This document shows positions 1 to 8,464 of a DNA stretch of 64,000 bases, piece by piece. A program made the translations under genes and the position numbers. Each line of letters begins with the position of its first letter. Positions within the stretch are counted from its first letter, which is position 1. Source of the stretch: an uncultured Lachnospiraceae bacterium (GTDB taxonomy: Bacteria; Bacillota; Clostridia; Lachnospirales; Lachnospiraceae); assembly GCA_937920345.1 (NCBI GenBank), contig CALGVA010000062.1, forward strand, positions 1 through 64,000. Direction: 5' to 3'. A model generated the notes under the pieces. That model ran no database searches, was not told the DNA's origin, and saw nothing but the letters and a program-made list of their open reading frames with translations.

Positions 1-163
1 CAGGTGCCTCTGCATCTTCTGCCGGAGCCGCATCCTCTGCCGGTGCTGCGTCGTCTGCAGGTGCTGCGTCCTGTGCAGGTGCTGTAGTGTCATTTCCACA
101 ACCTGCAAGCACGCTTGCGATCATAGCTGTTGAGAGCAGCACACTAAGTACTTTTTTCTTCAT
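1..163 (-). CDS. N-terminal part of a secreted lipoprotein (probable ABC sugar-binding protein), cut by window edge
   Basis: Only the first 54 codons are present. They begin at ATG 163-161, preceded by a strong GGGAGGA ribosome site (172-178). The residues show a lysine-rich n-region, a hydrophobic core and a lipobox ending ASVLAGC, so Cys22 should be lipidated after signal peptidase II cleavage. A low-complexity linker of repeated AAPA(D/E)D units follows, typical of the flexible tether of substrate-binding lipoproteins in Lachnospiraceae. The lipoprotein assignment is seen directly; the sugar-binding role is inferred from the N-terminal style alone, because the binding domain lies outside the window. 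Confidence 0.75.
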   Translation of the reverse strand, partial: MKKKVLSVLLSTAMIASVLAGCGNDTTAPAQDAAPADDAAPAEDAAPAEDAEAP

Positions 164-324
164 CAATATTTCCTCCCTTATACAATATGTATTTTGCGGA
201 TCATACATCCGCTTTTTTACATTTGTATCATATCCAATATTTAACTAAATGCATACCATATCCGACATAAAAATGTCAGAATTATGACTACAGTATCTTA
301 TCACAGACTTTAAAATATTATGGT
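164..324. other. Leader/promoter region of the lipoprotein gene
   Basis: AT-rich intergenic DNA upstream of the leftward lipoprotein gene. A small stem-loop (196-201 pairing with 207-212) sits in the presumed 5' leader just upstream of the ribosome site, and a short palindrome GACAT-N4-ATGTC lies near 273-286. No convincing sigma-A -35/-10 pair could be picked out. Confidence 0.35.
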
Positions 325-360
325 AAAAAAGCGTATACCCTGTTCACGGATATACGCCCT
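325..360 (-). terminator. Rho-independent terminator downstream of pgi
   Basis: GCGTATA (331-337) pairs with TATACGC (351-357). Read leftwards the stem is followed by a run of six T (325-330), and read rightwards by GTTTTTATTT, so it can work in both directions. It lies after the pgi stop and before the lipoprotein leader, separating the two transcripts. Confidence 0.75.
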
Positions 361-403
361 GTTTTTATTTCACATTTCCTCTCATGCAATTCTGAAAACT
401 TTT

Positions 404-491
404 CGAGTTTGCAAAGCAAATCCCGCAAAGTAAATTCCCTGGCTTCTTTCGAGCCCGCGAAGCGGGACTCGCAATCGAGCAGAACTCGATT
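404..491. repeat. Cluster of three small hairpins after the pgi stop codon
   Basis: Three inverted repeats follow pgi: 473-479 with 485-491 (AATCGAG/CTCGATT), 450-458 with 463-471 (CCCGC loop GAA GCGGG flanked by CGAG/CTCG) and 408-412 with 416-420 (TTTGC/GCAAA). The second and third look like diverged copies of one palindromic unit in which stem bases changed together, G/C pairs replaced by A/T pairs. They resemble intergenic palindromic repeat units; whether copies exist elsewhere in the genome cannot be seen here. Confidence 0.5.
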
Positions 492-493
492 TT

Positions 494-1840
494 TTATAAT
501 CTCTTCAACAGTTCCTCTCTCTGCGCCTCATAGCCCGGCTTACCCAGAAGTGCGAACATATTCTTCTTATAGCTCTCAACACCCGGCTGGTTAAACGGAT
601 TTACGCCAAGGAGATATCCGCTGACACCGCAGGCAAACTCAAAGAAGTAGAACAGCTCGCCCAGATAGAACTCATTCACCTCGGGAACGTTAATCATAAA
701 GTTGGGAACCTGTCCGTCCGTGTGTGCCAGAATCGTGCCGTTCATAGCACTCTTATTGACGAAATCCACGTTCTTGCCCGCCAGATAATTGAGACCGTCC
801 AGATCTACCGGCTCCTCACCGATAATGATCTCTTCTCTGCTTGTCTCAATGTTTAATACAGTCTCAAACATCGTTCTGGAACCGTCCTGGATAAACTGTC
901 CCATGGAATGTAAATCTGTGGTAAGATCAACGCTTGCCGGGAAGATACCCTTCTGATCTTTACCCTCGGACTCGCCGTAAAGCTGTTTCCACCATTCGGA
1001 TACATAGTGTGCGCTCGGTTCATAGTTCGCAAGGATCTCGATCACCTTGCCTTTTCTGAGCAGGATATTACGAAGCGCCGCATATTTCACCGCATCGTTT
1101 TCCTCAAAAGGAGCGTTCAGCGCCATCTTTCTGCCTTCCGCCGCACCTTCCATCAATTTATCGATATCCGCGCCGGATACCGCGATGGGAAGCAGACCTA
1201 CCGCTGTCAGCACCGAGAAACGTCCACCCACATCATCCGGAACAACAAAGCTCTCATAACCTTCCTCATTTGCAAGATTCTTCAGCGATCCTCTTGCCTT
1301 ATCAGTGGTCGCGTAGATTCTCTTCGCCGCACCCTCTTTGCCGTACTTCTTCTCCGCCATATCCTTAAATACACGGAATGCGATAGCAGGCTCCGTGGTC
1401 GTGCCGGACTTGGAGATCATATTAATGGAGAAATCTCTGTCACCGATCACATCGATCAGGTGCTTAATATAAGTAGAACTGATAGAGTTACCCACAAAAT
1501 AGATTTCGGGCGTCTTTCTGACGGATTTATCCACGACATTATAGAAGCTGTGGCGTAAGAACTCAATCGCCGCTCTTGCTCCGAGATACGAACCGCCGAT
1601 ACCGATCACAACGAGCACTTCGGAATCACTCTGGATCTTCGCCGCCGCCTGTTTGATCCGCGCAAACTCTTCCTTATCATAGTCAACCGGCAGATCAATC
1701 CAGCCGAGGAAATCATTACCTGCCCCGCTCTTACTCACCAGCAGCTCCTTCGCGTCAAGCGCCAGCTTCTTCATGGACTCCACTTCATTGTCCCCGATAA
1801 AAGGCGCCGCCTTAGAATAGTCAAATGTAACTTTACTCAT
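494..1840 (-). CDS. pgi: Glucose-6-phosphate isomerase
   Basis: Interconverts glucose-6-phosphate and fructose-6-phosphate in the cytoplasm. The protein is about 448 residues, the usual length for the short Firmicutes Pgi. It carries the phosphosugar-binding SIS signature VIGIGGSYLGARAAIEF, the sugar-phosphate loop SKSGTTTEP, and the family motif GGRFSVLTAVGLLP. The start at ATG 1840 is preferred because a GGAGG site (1846-1850) lies five bases upstream; an ATG four codons earlier overlaps that ribosome site. A good promoter lies upstream at 1920-1948 and hairpins plus a terminator follow, so pgi is probably monocistronic. It is the natural entry point for hexose phosphates released by the sugar operons elsewhere in this window. 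Confidence 0.97.
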   Translation of the reverse strand: MSKVTFDYSKAAPFIGDNEVESMKKLALDAKELLVSKSGAGNDFLGWIDLPVDYDKEEFARIKQAAAKIQSDSEVLVVIGIGGSYLGARAAIEFLRHSFYNVVDKSVRKTPEIYFVGNSISSTYIKHLIDVIGDRDFSINMISKSGTTTEPAIAFRVFKDMAEKKYGKEGAAKRIYATTDKARGSLKNLANEEGYESFVVPDDVGGRFSVLTAVGLLPIAVSGADIDKLMEGAAEGRKMALNAPFEENDAVKYAALRNILLRKGKVIEILANYEPSAHYVSEWWKQLYGESEGKDQKGIFPASVDLTTDLHSMGQFIQDGSRTMFETVLNIETSREEIIIGEEPVDLDGLNYLAGKNVDFVNKSAMNGTILAHTDGQVPNFMINVPEVNEFYLGELFYFFEFACGVSGYLLGVNPFNQPGVESYKKNMFALLGKPGYEAQREELLKRL

Positions 1841-1919
1841 TTTGTCCTCCATTCCGAAAAGTCCGGCTGTCTGCTGCAGCCTGACAATCCAATTAGTCTT
1901 CTATCTGCCACCACACATA

Positions 1920-1948
1920 AGTGTAGCATTGCATACATGATTTTTCAA
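1920..1948 (-). promoter_or_regulatory. Sigma-A promoter of pgi
   Basis: On the minus strand TTGAAA (1943-1948), a 17-base spacer, then TACACT (1920-1925) preceded by TGC, an extended -10. It places transcription start about 70 bases before the pgi start codon. Confidence 0.65.
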
Positions 1949-1960
1949 GATTTGTAACAG

Positions 1961-1990
1961 CCCGACCTTCGGCTTCCCGGCCTTCGGCTT
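1961..1990. repeat. Tandem 15-bp direct repeat after murG
   Basis: Two copies of a 15-base unit (CCCGRCCTTCGGCTT), 1961-1975 and 1976-1990, differing at one base, lie directly at the murG stop codon and just upstream of the pgi promoter. No T-run follows, so it is not an obvious terminator. Confidence 0.6.
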
Positions 1991-3063
1991 TACTTTTCAT
2001 TCACCGCGTTCTCGATCAGGCCGATGATCGTTCCGATCGCATCCCGCTGGTTGCTCTTCGTCATCGCATCAATATAACTGAATCTGTTAAAGTACAACTC
2101 CTGTATCTTCTCCAGCAGCAGTTTATTCGTCAAATCATCTTCGTCGATCACGATACTGAATCCCTGTGATTCAAATGATTCCGCATTCAGAATCTGATCC
2201 CCCCGGCTGCTGCTCGCGGGAAGGGGTATCAGAATATTGGGTTTTTTGAGCGCCAGCAGTTCACTGATCGCATTCGCGCCTGCTCTGGAGATCACCAGAT
2301 CCGCCATGGCGAAAACATCCTTCATCTCGGAACGAATATATTCAAACTGCTTATAACCTGCCGTTGTGAGAAGCAGATTATCCATCTTCTCCTTACCGCA
2401 TAAATGCACAACCTGAAAATCTTTCAACAATTCCGGCAGAACATCTCTGACCGCCTGATTGACCGCGGCGGAACCCAGACTGCCTCCCACAACCATGATG
2501 ACCGGTTTCGATGCGTCAAAACCGCACAGTCTGTACCCAGCCTCCTTGCTGCCCATGGTAAGTTCCTTTCTGATGGGAGACCCTGTCAGAACCGCTTTAC
2601 TCTCCGGCAGCATACGAAACGTCTCGGGAAAATTACAGCACACCTTCTTTGCTACGGGAATGCATAACTTATTGGCAAGCCCGGGTGTCATATCCGACTC
2701 ATGTATAATACAGGGTATTCCGAGCGAAGCCGCCGCACGGACCACCGGTACGCTCACAAAACCGCCTTTGGAGAAAACCACGTCAGGCTTTATTTCTTTC
2801 AGATATTTCCTTGCTTCAGACATTCCCTTCAGCACACGGAACGGGTCGGAGAAATTCTTAGGATCAAAATATCTCCTGAATTTACCCGTTGCTATGCCAA
2901 AATACGGAATGTTAAAATCTTCCATCAGCTTCTTTTCAATACCGTCATAAGATCCCATATAGGCTATCTCGTACTGCAGCTCCCGCAGCTTCGGAATAAG
3001 CGCCATATTAGGGGTTACATGTCCGGCGGTTCCGCCGCCGGTAAGCACAATCTTCTTACTCAT
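1990..3063 (-). CDS. murG: UDP-GlcNAc--lipid I GlcNAc transferase MurG
   Basis: GT28 enzyme that converts lipid I to lipid II at the inner face of the membrane, the last cytoplasmic step of peptidoglycan precursor synthesis. The 357-residue length is normal. The N-terminal glycine-rich loop TGGGTAGHVTPNMAL and the second glycine loop GGSLGSAAVNQ are present, as is the sugar-nucleotide segment SRAGANAISELLALKKPNIL. It follows the TSCPD gene by about 20 bases in the same direction and has a good AGGAGG site, so the two genes are likely co-transcribed. It sits outside a dcw cluster, which is common for murG copies in Lachnospiraceae. Confidence 0.96.
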   Translation of the reverse strand: MSKKIVLTGGGTAGHVTPNMALIPKLRELQYEIAYMGSYDGIEKKLMEDFNIPYFGIATGKFRRYFDPKNFSDPFRVLKGMSEARKYLKEIKPDVVFSKGGFVSVPVVRAAASLGIPCIIHESDMTPGLANKLCIPVAKKVCCNFPETFRMLPESKAVLTGSPIRKELTMGSKEAGYRLCGFDASKPVIMVVGGSLGSAAVNQAVRDVLPELLKDFQVVHLCGKEKMDNLLLTTAGYKQFEYIRSEMKDVFAMADLVISRAGANAISELLALKKPNILIPLPASSSRGDQILNAESFESQGFSIVIDEDDLTNKLLLEKIQELYFNRFSYIDAMTKSNQRDAIGTIIGLIENAVNEK

Positions 3064-3083
3064 TATGAAAGAAACCTCCTAAA

Positions 3084-3326
3084 TTAATTATCCAGGATTT
3101 CCTGCAGCGCACATGCCAGCTGATCGGGGCAGGATGTACTCTTAAATCCGCACTTGATCCCGCGCAGTCTGTCGATCGCATCCTCAATCTTCATCCCTGA
3201 CACTAATCTGGAAATACCCTGCAGATTACCATTACATCCTCCTGTGAACTCGACAGACTTGATCACGCCGTCTTCCACTTCCAGATCAATCGCCTTTGAA
3301 CAAACCCCTTGCGGATGATAAATCAT
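3084..3326 (-). CDS. Small TSCPD-domain protein (TIGR03905 type)
   Basis: An 80-residue protein carrying the diagnostic TSCPDQLA motif near residue 65, with cysteines at about 8, 30, 59 and 65. The family is widespread in Clostridia and related to the C-terminal TSCPD segment of some B12-dependent ribonucleotide reductases, but its role is unknown. The conserved cysteines suggest metal or redox function; that is inference. It is the first gene of a probable two-gene unit with murG, and the promoter is at 3393-3421. Confidence 0.85.
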   Translation of the reverse strand: MIYHPQGVCSKAIDLEVEDGVIKSVEFTGGCNGNLQGISRLVSGMKIEDAIDRLRGIKCGFKSTSCPDQLACALQEILDN

Positions 3327-3392
3327 TATTATTCCCTCCAGTTTACGTTATTTTATTTTGCCCGAATTCAATCTTTTTACACAATATTAGAT

Positions 3393-3421
3393 ATTGTAGC
3401 ATATTTTTCTATTTTTTTCCA
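3393..3421 (-). promoter_or_regulatory. Promoter of the TSCPD-murG unit
   Basis: Minus strand: TGGAAA (3416-3421), 17-base spacer, TACAAT (3393-3398) with an extended -10 TGC. The -35 is weak but the extended -10 compensates. It lies in the divergent spacer between this unit and the + strand gene at 3574. Confidence 0.5.
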
Positions 3422-3573
3422 GTTCCGCTCTGTACTATTCCATGACAGCAAAACCGAAAACCGGACGGTTACGCGTAATTTGACGATGCCTTACAGCTTT
3501 TATATCCAAATTAATTTAATATAATATAGGTATGCTTGTTGTATTTATCATTTTAGGGAGGGTATAGAGAATC

Positions 3574-4338
3574 ATGCCTGCGTTATTTTTTCAACATAAA
3601 AATTTCATGATCGGGATTCTGGCGCTACTGTTCTGTAGTATCATATGCCAGATCGTGATAGGAGTGATATATCACCGTCTGATCTGGGAAACGGAACATA
3701 TGTCCACCACTGCGAATAAATCTCTGCAGCAGCTCAAACTGAAGTTTTCCGGCTACAGTAAAATCAATGAGAAAGTTTCCAACGTTCCTGTTTTTGTAGA
3801 TAAATTCATAAGTCATGTCAAAGTCGGCGCGATACCTTTATCTATGCTGCGCCATCTGTCGGGACAACTCATGCTGCTCTCGGTTCTGGTCGCGGGAATC
3901 GGCGCATGTCTCGGCATCATACATAACGAGAGCTTCTTTAGCATCGCGCCTTTCTATGTGATAAGTTTCCTGGGATTATACTGTTATTTCGCAATATCCT
4001 CTCTGATTGATATCCCCGGAAAGATCAATATTCTCCGGATTAATCTGGTAGATTATCTGGAAAATCATCTGGCAAACCGCCTGGAACAGACTAAAACCGA
4101 TATGCAGCTGATCAACCGGGATTCAGCGGACATACCCGCAGCTTATCCCGAACCGGAACAGCCAAAATCACCGGCCGCATCGGCAGCATACACAGAATCC
4201 GGCAGGCAGGACGATTCACCTGCACAGACTGCAGCTGCCAAAGCAGACGATACGGATATCCCCGGCATCTCCGACGCAGAACTTCGTGAACTGGAATCGC
4301 TGCTGCAGGAGCTTGCTGCCACCTTCACCATTTCCTGA
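3574..4338 (+). CDS. Unrecognised membrane protein with three membrane segments and a Pro/Ala-rich tail
   Basis: I do not recognise the family. The 254-residue protein has hydrophobic segments at about 11-32, 95-117 and 122-142, a charged loop between the first two, and a C-terminal half (about 165-254) rich in Pro, Ala, Ser and Asp that ends in a short amphipathic helix with several Glu and Leu. The topology (one helix, a long loop, two helices, then a tail) loosely recalls MotA/TolQ/ExbB proteins, but no key residues support that. GGGAGGG lies 11 bases before the ATG. A possible -10 TATAAT is at 3520-3525 but its -35 is poor. The gene is isolated and converges on degV. Confidence 0.7.
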   Translation: MPALFFQHKNFMIGILALLFCSIICQIVIGVIYHRLIWETEHMSTTANKSLQQLKLKFSGYSKINEKVSNVPVFVDKFISHVKVGAIPLSMLRHLSGQLMLLSVLVAGIGACLGIIHNESFFSIAPFYVISFLGLYCYFAISSLIDIPGKINILRINLVDYLENHLANRLEQTKTDMQLINRDSADIPAAYPEPEQPKSPAASAAYTESGRQDDSPAQTAAAKADDTDIPGISDAELRELESLLQELAATFTIS

Positions 4339-4366
4339 CATAATATCCTGCAATACCCGGTCTCCT

Positions 4367-5236
4367 TTACTTCACATCTCCCAGGAAGATCAGTCCGACC
4401 GCTCCCGGACCGGAATGGGCACCGATACTCGGTCCGATCGGTCTGATCTCGATGTCCGTGTACCCGAATCTCTCTGTGATCATATTCGCAACATACCTCG
4501 CATCCATCTCACAATCCCCGTGTACAATACCGATAAACACTTGTTTATCCTTATATTCCCCCAGCCGCTCCTTCATATTATCCACAAGCGTCATCAGAGA
4601 TTTCTTACGCCCCCGGACCTTGTCTAAAGCAACCAGTCTGCCCTCTCTGTCAAAATACAGGATTGGTTTGATGTTAATCACCGTGCCAAGAATCGCGGAA
4701 GAACGGGACAGCCGCCCGCCGCGGTACAGGAAATTCAGATCATCCACCGTAAACTGAATATTCAGATGCGGACTGTTCTCCCGCACCCATGCCGCCGTCT
4801 CCTCCAGCGGACATCCCGCCTGCTTCATCTCGACTGCCTTGCGGATCATGATCCCCTCGCCCAGAGATGCCGATAATGTATCAATCACAATGATCTTTTC
4901 GTCCGGATATTTCTCCATGATTTCATCCGCACCGTTTACAATGTTATTATAAGCGCTGCTGAGCGCGGAAGAAAAACTGATATGCAGAATATCCGTATTC
5001 TGCTTCGCATATTCCTCAAAGCGCTCCAGGATCACCTCCGGATTGCTCGCCATGGTAGCCGCTTTCTTACCCGCCCGCATGGCGTCGTAGAACTCTTTGA
5101 CACTCAATTCGCGCCCGCCGCCGTAGATCTCTTCCTCCACCGTATAATAATGCGGGATAACTCCCACTTCATGTTCCGCCAGATAAACCGGATCCATATC
5201 ACAGTTACTGTCTGTTGTAATTACAAACTGTCGCAT
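4367..5236 (-). CDS. DegV family fatty-acid-binding protein
   Basis: DegV/FakB-like proteins bind a single fatty acid between two alpha/beta lobes and, in characterised Firmicutes, present it to the kinase FakA for phosphorylation. The 289-residue sequence starts with the typical FVITTDSNCDM, contains the ISFSSALSSAYNN lipid-carboxylate loop, and ends with the family GPSIGAHSGPGAVGLIFLG segment. ATG at 5236 is preferred: AAAGGACGG is positioned for it, whereas an upstream GTG at 5257 overlaps that site. It follows the glycosyltransferase cluster with a 97-base gap and might be read from it. Confidence 0.92.
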   Translation of the reverse strand: MRQFVITTDSNCDMDPVYLAEHEVGVIPHYYTVEEEIYGGGRELSVKEFYDAMRAGKKAATMASNPEVILERFEEYAKQNTDILHISFSSALSSAYNNIVNGADEIMEKYPDEKIIVIDTLSASLGEGIMIRKAVEMKQAGCPLEETAAWVRENSPHLNIQFTVDDLNFLYRGGRLSRSSAILGTVINIKPILYFDREGRLVALDKVRGRKKSLMTLVDNMKERLGEYKDKQVFIGIVHGDCEMDARYVANMITERFGYTDIEIRPIGPSIGAHSGPGAVGLIFLGDVK

Positions 5237-5333
5237 TATACCCGTCCTTTCTTTCACTTAAACCCTCAATACCGCTCTTCGCATATCTTATATATGATAC
5301 ATATGCATCCTGTCCCGGGGCGCATACCTCCTG

Positions 5334-6944
5334 CTACGATCCCGAACCATATATCACGATCGTGGGACCGATATAATAGCGGTCCGGACTGTATCGGAAC
5401 AGGTCCAGATAACCGATCCGGTACTTCCATTCTCCGCCGTAAGAGATCCCGGTATACTCCTGCAGCTGTGTATACCCGCCCGTCTTTTTCTCATGCAGTT
5501 CCTTCCTGTCCGGATACATATATTCCCCTTGCATTACCAGATAATCTTTCCGCTGTGTAAAGTATCCTGTGGCATACTGTGTATCCACATAATACTCTCC
5601 ACTGCGCAGCATATCCGGAAGCTGCGTCATATCCTCGCCGATGCCGATGACCGTATACCGCTCTTCGTCTATAACCGGCGCAAAAGAGGTGCAATAAATC
5701 GTGGACCCCTCCGGAATCTGCGTCTCAATATACGCCGCCGCCTGCGTGTATGTCAGATCATAACGACCGCTGTTGACCACCGTCACCACATTGCAGATAA
5801 CCATGACGATGAGGATACCTGAAATCACACCCTTACGGTCAAAGCGGTACTTACCCATGAGCCGTTTCACTTCCATCAGTCCATATACCATCATAAGTAT
5901 TCCAAACGGCTGAATCAGCGACAGATTTCTGCCCAGCATAATCTGATATCTGGACAGAAAAAGTATAACAAACACCGGCATGATCATAAAGACGGCCGCC
6001 TGCTGTCGTTCCTTCGTACGTATCAGATGGAAAATCCCGAGCAAAAGCAGTACGCCTCCCGCGACACCGTATCCGGTGAGCATATACGCTTCCACATATC
6101 CTAACAAGGGCATATTATGCTCTATACCCGGATGTCCCCATGCATAATGATTGAGGTTATACAGATTATCCCAGACAAAAGTTTTAAAATGAAAAAACAT
6201 CGAATAATTGCACAGGCAAAATACGCATACAAGCACAATACAGTTCAGAAAAAACAAAAAATTGTTTCTGTGTTTCTTCCAGTATTTTTTCTTGATATGA
6301 AGCGCCAGCCAGAACAAGCCAAAAAGAATCCCGTGAACCTTCGCCGCGGCGGCAAGCCCGATGCAGATCGCAAGCAGCGGATACCACAGATAGACAATCC
6401 GGTCCTCCTGCACATCCCGATAGATCACGCAGCCCAGAAGCAGAATCACATTCGCTGCCGCATAGATCATCGTATCCGGTCCCGTATAATACAGATATGC
6501 ATATCCGTACAGCGAAAAAACAGACAGCACCAGTCCGGCATAGCTCCATTTGCGCTCCCCCATCATGATTTTTACGGCAAAATAAATGCATACATTAGAC
6601 AAAAGCGCCGTACCGCATACCACATACCTGAGCAGGATAACCGTTTCCGTGCCGGACAGGAATCTCCCCAGAATACGAACGCCCGCAACCGCATAGTAAA
6701 ATGTCAGATGTGGATACCGGAAGAAATCCAGAACATAGATATCCCCCGCATAAATATGCTGATTCAGCAGATTATAGATACAATCCAGGGACAGTTGTTC
6801 GTCCACATTCGGATACAGCGGCAGTTCAAACTGCCAGTGCCTGTAGAACAGAAACAGCCCGGCAGACAATGTCACTATAACGGCAGCTGCCATTCCTATT
6901 TTCTGTTTTATCATATTAACGTCCGTCTTACCGATTTTTTTCAT
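5334..6944 (-). CDS. GT-C fold membrane glycosyltransferase-like protein
   Basis: A 536-residue polytopic membrane protein with roughly ten to twelve hydrophobic segments between residues 15 and 400 and a soluble C-terminal domain of about 130 residues. The first extracytoplasmic loop contains NVDEQ (Asp48-Glu49), the acidic pair expected in GT-C enzymes of the PMT/GT39 and related families, which transfer a sugar from a polyprenyl-phosphate carrier on the outside of the membrane. The exact family and acceptor are unknown. It is the last gene of the cluster, 25 bases after the GDPD-like gene. Either Met1 or Met11 could be the start; neither has a strong ribosome site. Confidence 0.75.
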   Translation of the reverse strand: MKKIGKTDVNMIKQKIGMAAAVIVTLSAGLFLFYRHWQFELPLYPNVDEQLSLDCIYNLLNQHIYAGDIYVLDFFRYPHLTFYYAVAGVRILGRFLSGTETVILLRYVVCGTALLSNVCIYFAVKIMMGERKWSYAGLVLSVFSLYGYAYLYYTGPDTMIYAAANVILLLGCVIYRDVQEDRIVYLWYPLLAICIGLAAAAKVHGILFGLFWLALHIKKKYWKKHRNNFLFFLNCIVLVCVFCLCNYSMFFHFKTFVWDNLYNLNHYAWGHPGIEHNMPLLGYVEAYMLTGYGVAGGVLLLLGIFHLIRTKERQQAAVFMIMPVFVILFLSRYQIMLGRNLSLIQPFGILMMVYGLMEVKRLMGKYRFDRKGVISGILIVMVICNVVTVVNSGRYDLTYTQAAAYIETQIPEGSTIYCTSFAPVIDEERYTVIGIGEDMTQLPDMLRSGEYYVDTQYATGYFTQRKDYLVMQGEYMYPDRKELHEKKTGGYTQLQEYTGISYGGEWKYRIGYLDLFRYSPDRYYIGPTIVIYGSGS

Positions 6945-6969
6945 TTGCGTATTAAAATATCCTTACCCT

Positions 6970-7560
6970 TCACATCCAGTCTTTTATATGATAGCTCTTC
7001 GTGCAGACCGCGTCAAACGTAAAACCATGTTCCTCAATATATTTTCTGTATGCAGCGATCTTCTCTTCCTGTGCCTCCAGTTCCGGCGATACGAAGCACA
7101 GCTTATAGCCCAGGTCTTTTAATTCCCGATAACTGTCCTGATCCAGCGGAATCTTCGTGAAGCAGTCCACCCATACCCAGTCTGCCCGCCCCGCCATATT
7201 GCGGATCGTATCTAATCCTTCCAGTTCGCTGAACCGCAGCGCCACATCTTTAACGCCCATATCCGTCAGCAATTTAATCATCGGAAAGGAAGAGTCCAGG
7301 AAAAAATACTTCTCTATGCCATACTGCTTCATGTATTCCAGAACCTTATGCTCAATCCGCTCGCTCTTGATGTTCAGAATCATTGTACCGTGATGATATT
7401 CCCGGCAATAGTCCTCGAAATCTTCCCCCGCCTCGAAGGGATTATGAGAAATATAGATTCTGCCGTTTAAATCGTCCCTCAGGTCCAGTTCCACCCCGTA
7501 TTCTGCGGGCAGATTCCGCAGTTCCTCCAATGTGTTGATTCTGTGCGCTATGTATTCCAT
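6970..7560 (-). CDS. GDPD-like TIM-barrel phosphodiesterase
   Basis: A 196-residue protein that keeps the glycerophosphodiester phosphodiesterase active-site pattern: His6-Arg7 near the N-terminus, Glu24-x-Asp26 in VELDLR, and His39 in ISHNP. It is shorter than typical GDPD enzymes (about 240-250 residues), and the region around residues 55-190 is divergent. It has no signal peptide, so it should act in the cytoplasm. Proteins of this kind occur in surface-polysaccharide gene clusters, which fits its place between a GT2 and a GT-C gene. Substrate unknown; cleavage of a glycerophosphoryl or sugar-phosphoryl diester is inference. Confidence 0.7.
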   Translation of the reverse strand: MEYIAHRINTLEELRNLPAEYGVELDLRDDLNGRIYISHNPFEAGEDFEDYCREYHHGTMILNIKSERIEHKVLEYMKQYGIEKYFFLDSSFPMIKLLTDMGVKDVALRFSELEGLDTIRNMAGRADWVWVDCFTKIPLDQDSYRELKDLGYKLCFVSPELEAQEEKIAAYRKYIEEHGFTFDAVCTKSYHIKDWM

Positions 7561-7702
7561 ACAAGTTCTCCTTTTCCTGTTCCCACAGCATCAGCTGCTC
7601 TTATTCCATATACGGGATTCCGTTTTCTTCTATAATTTTCGACAACATTTACCCGCTTATGCTCCGTATCTGCCGTTCTGTACTCTCACAGACTGTCCGC
7701 AT

Positions 7703-8401
7703 TTACAGGTTTCCATTTTTCTTCAGTTTCACACTGAACTCCACGGTTCTCTTAATAAATTTCCACTTCGCCTTAAGTCCTGTATTCCACTTGGATTCCC
7801 CGTAGATCCGTTTCGGGAAAAGCACCGGGAATCTGACCACTTTAAGCTTTCTCTTACGCGCCATGTACAGCGCGTATAGATCCAGCGCAAAATCATGGGG
7901 CGGATTTTCCCAGCTGTCGAAAAATATCTTCGGAAATACATTGGGCTGGGCATTGATATCATACAGTTTCTTATGCAGATAGCAGGTTTCAAACACACTC
8001 ATCCCCACAGTAAAGAACACGTCAAAAAGCGGCCTGCCCTTACGCCTGCCCTTGGCGTAGACCAGCCCTCTCTCCTCCTCGACGATGGCAAGCGCCTTAA
8101 GTATGTCCGCAGGATCGGTCTGCATATCCGCGTGTGTCCAGCCGATATACTCTCCTCTGCACTCCCGCAGCCCCTGCAGAATACCGTAGCCATATCCCTG
8201 ATTCACTTCCACCTTCGTTGTTTTCGCAAAGGAATACGCCGGCAGCAGCTGCTCCAGAACCTGCGCGCTGTGGTCTGTCGAACCGTTATCCACGAGAATC
8301 ACTTCAATATCATCCCGCTTTACGATCTCACCAAAACGCTCCAGAATCAATGGTATATTCTGCTCTTCATTATAACACGGAACTACTATGGATAATTTCA
8401 T
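7703..8401 (-). CDS. GT2 family glycosyltransferase, dolichol/polyprenyl-phosphate mannosyltransferase-like
   Basis: A 232-residue GT-A enzyme without membrane anchors. It has the opening SIVVPCYNEEQNIP, the nucleotide-binding VDNGSTD, and an acidic HADMQTDP segment at the metal site. Short, soluble GT2 proteins of this type (DPM1-like) move a sugar from an NDP donor to a polyprenyl phosphate. That would supply the donor needed by the two GT-C proteins of the same cluster; the link is inference from context. The C-terminus is strongly basic (GLKAKWKFIKR...), consistent with membrane-surface association. A gap of 142 bases to the next gene contains no clear terminator. Confidence 0.88.
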   Translation of the reverse strand: MKLSIVVPCYNEEQNIPLILERFGEIVKRDDIEVILVDNGSTDHSAQVLEQLLPAYSFAKTTKVEVNQGYGYGILQGLRECRGEYIGWTHADMQTDPADILKALAIVEEERGLVYAKGRRKGRPLFDVFFTVGMSVFETCYLHKKLYDINAQPNVFPKIFFDSWENPPHDFALDLYALYMARKRKLKVVRFPVLFPKRIYGESKWNTGLKAKWKFIKRTVEFSVKLKKNGNL

Positions 8402-8464
8402 TTTCTAATATCCTTTCCACTACAATATATTCATGATTCATATACCTGACAGCCCGTCAGGGTG

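Noticed and set aside
196..212. Small hairpin followed by a T-run on the + strand, first taken as a terminator
   Set aside because: No + strand gene ends there; it lies in the leader of the leftward lipoprotein gene.
450..491. Considered the hairpin cluster after pgi as a CRISPR remnant
   Set aside because: Only two or three short palindromes, no regular spacers and no cas genes nearby.
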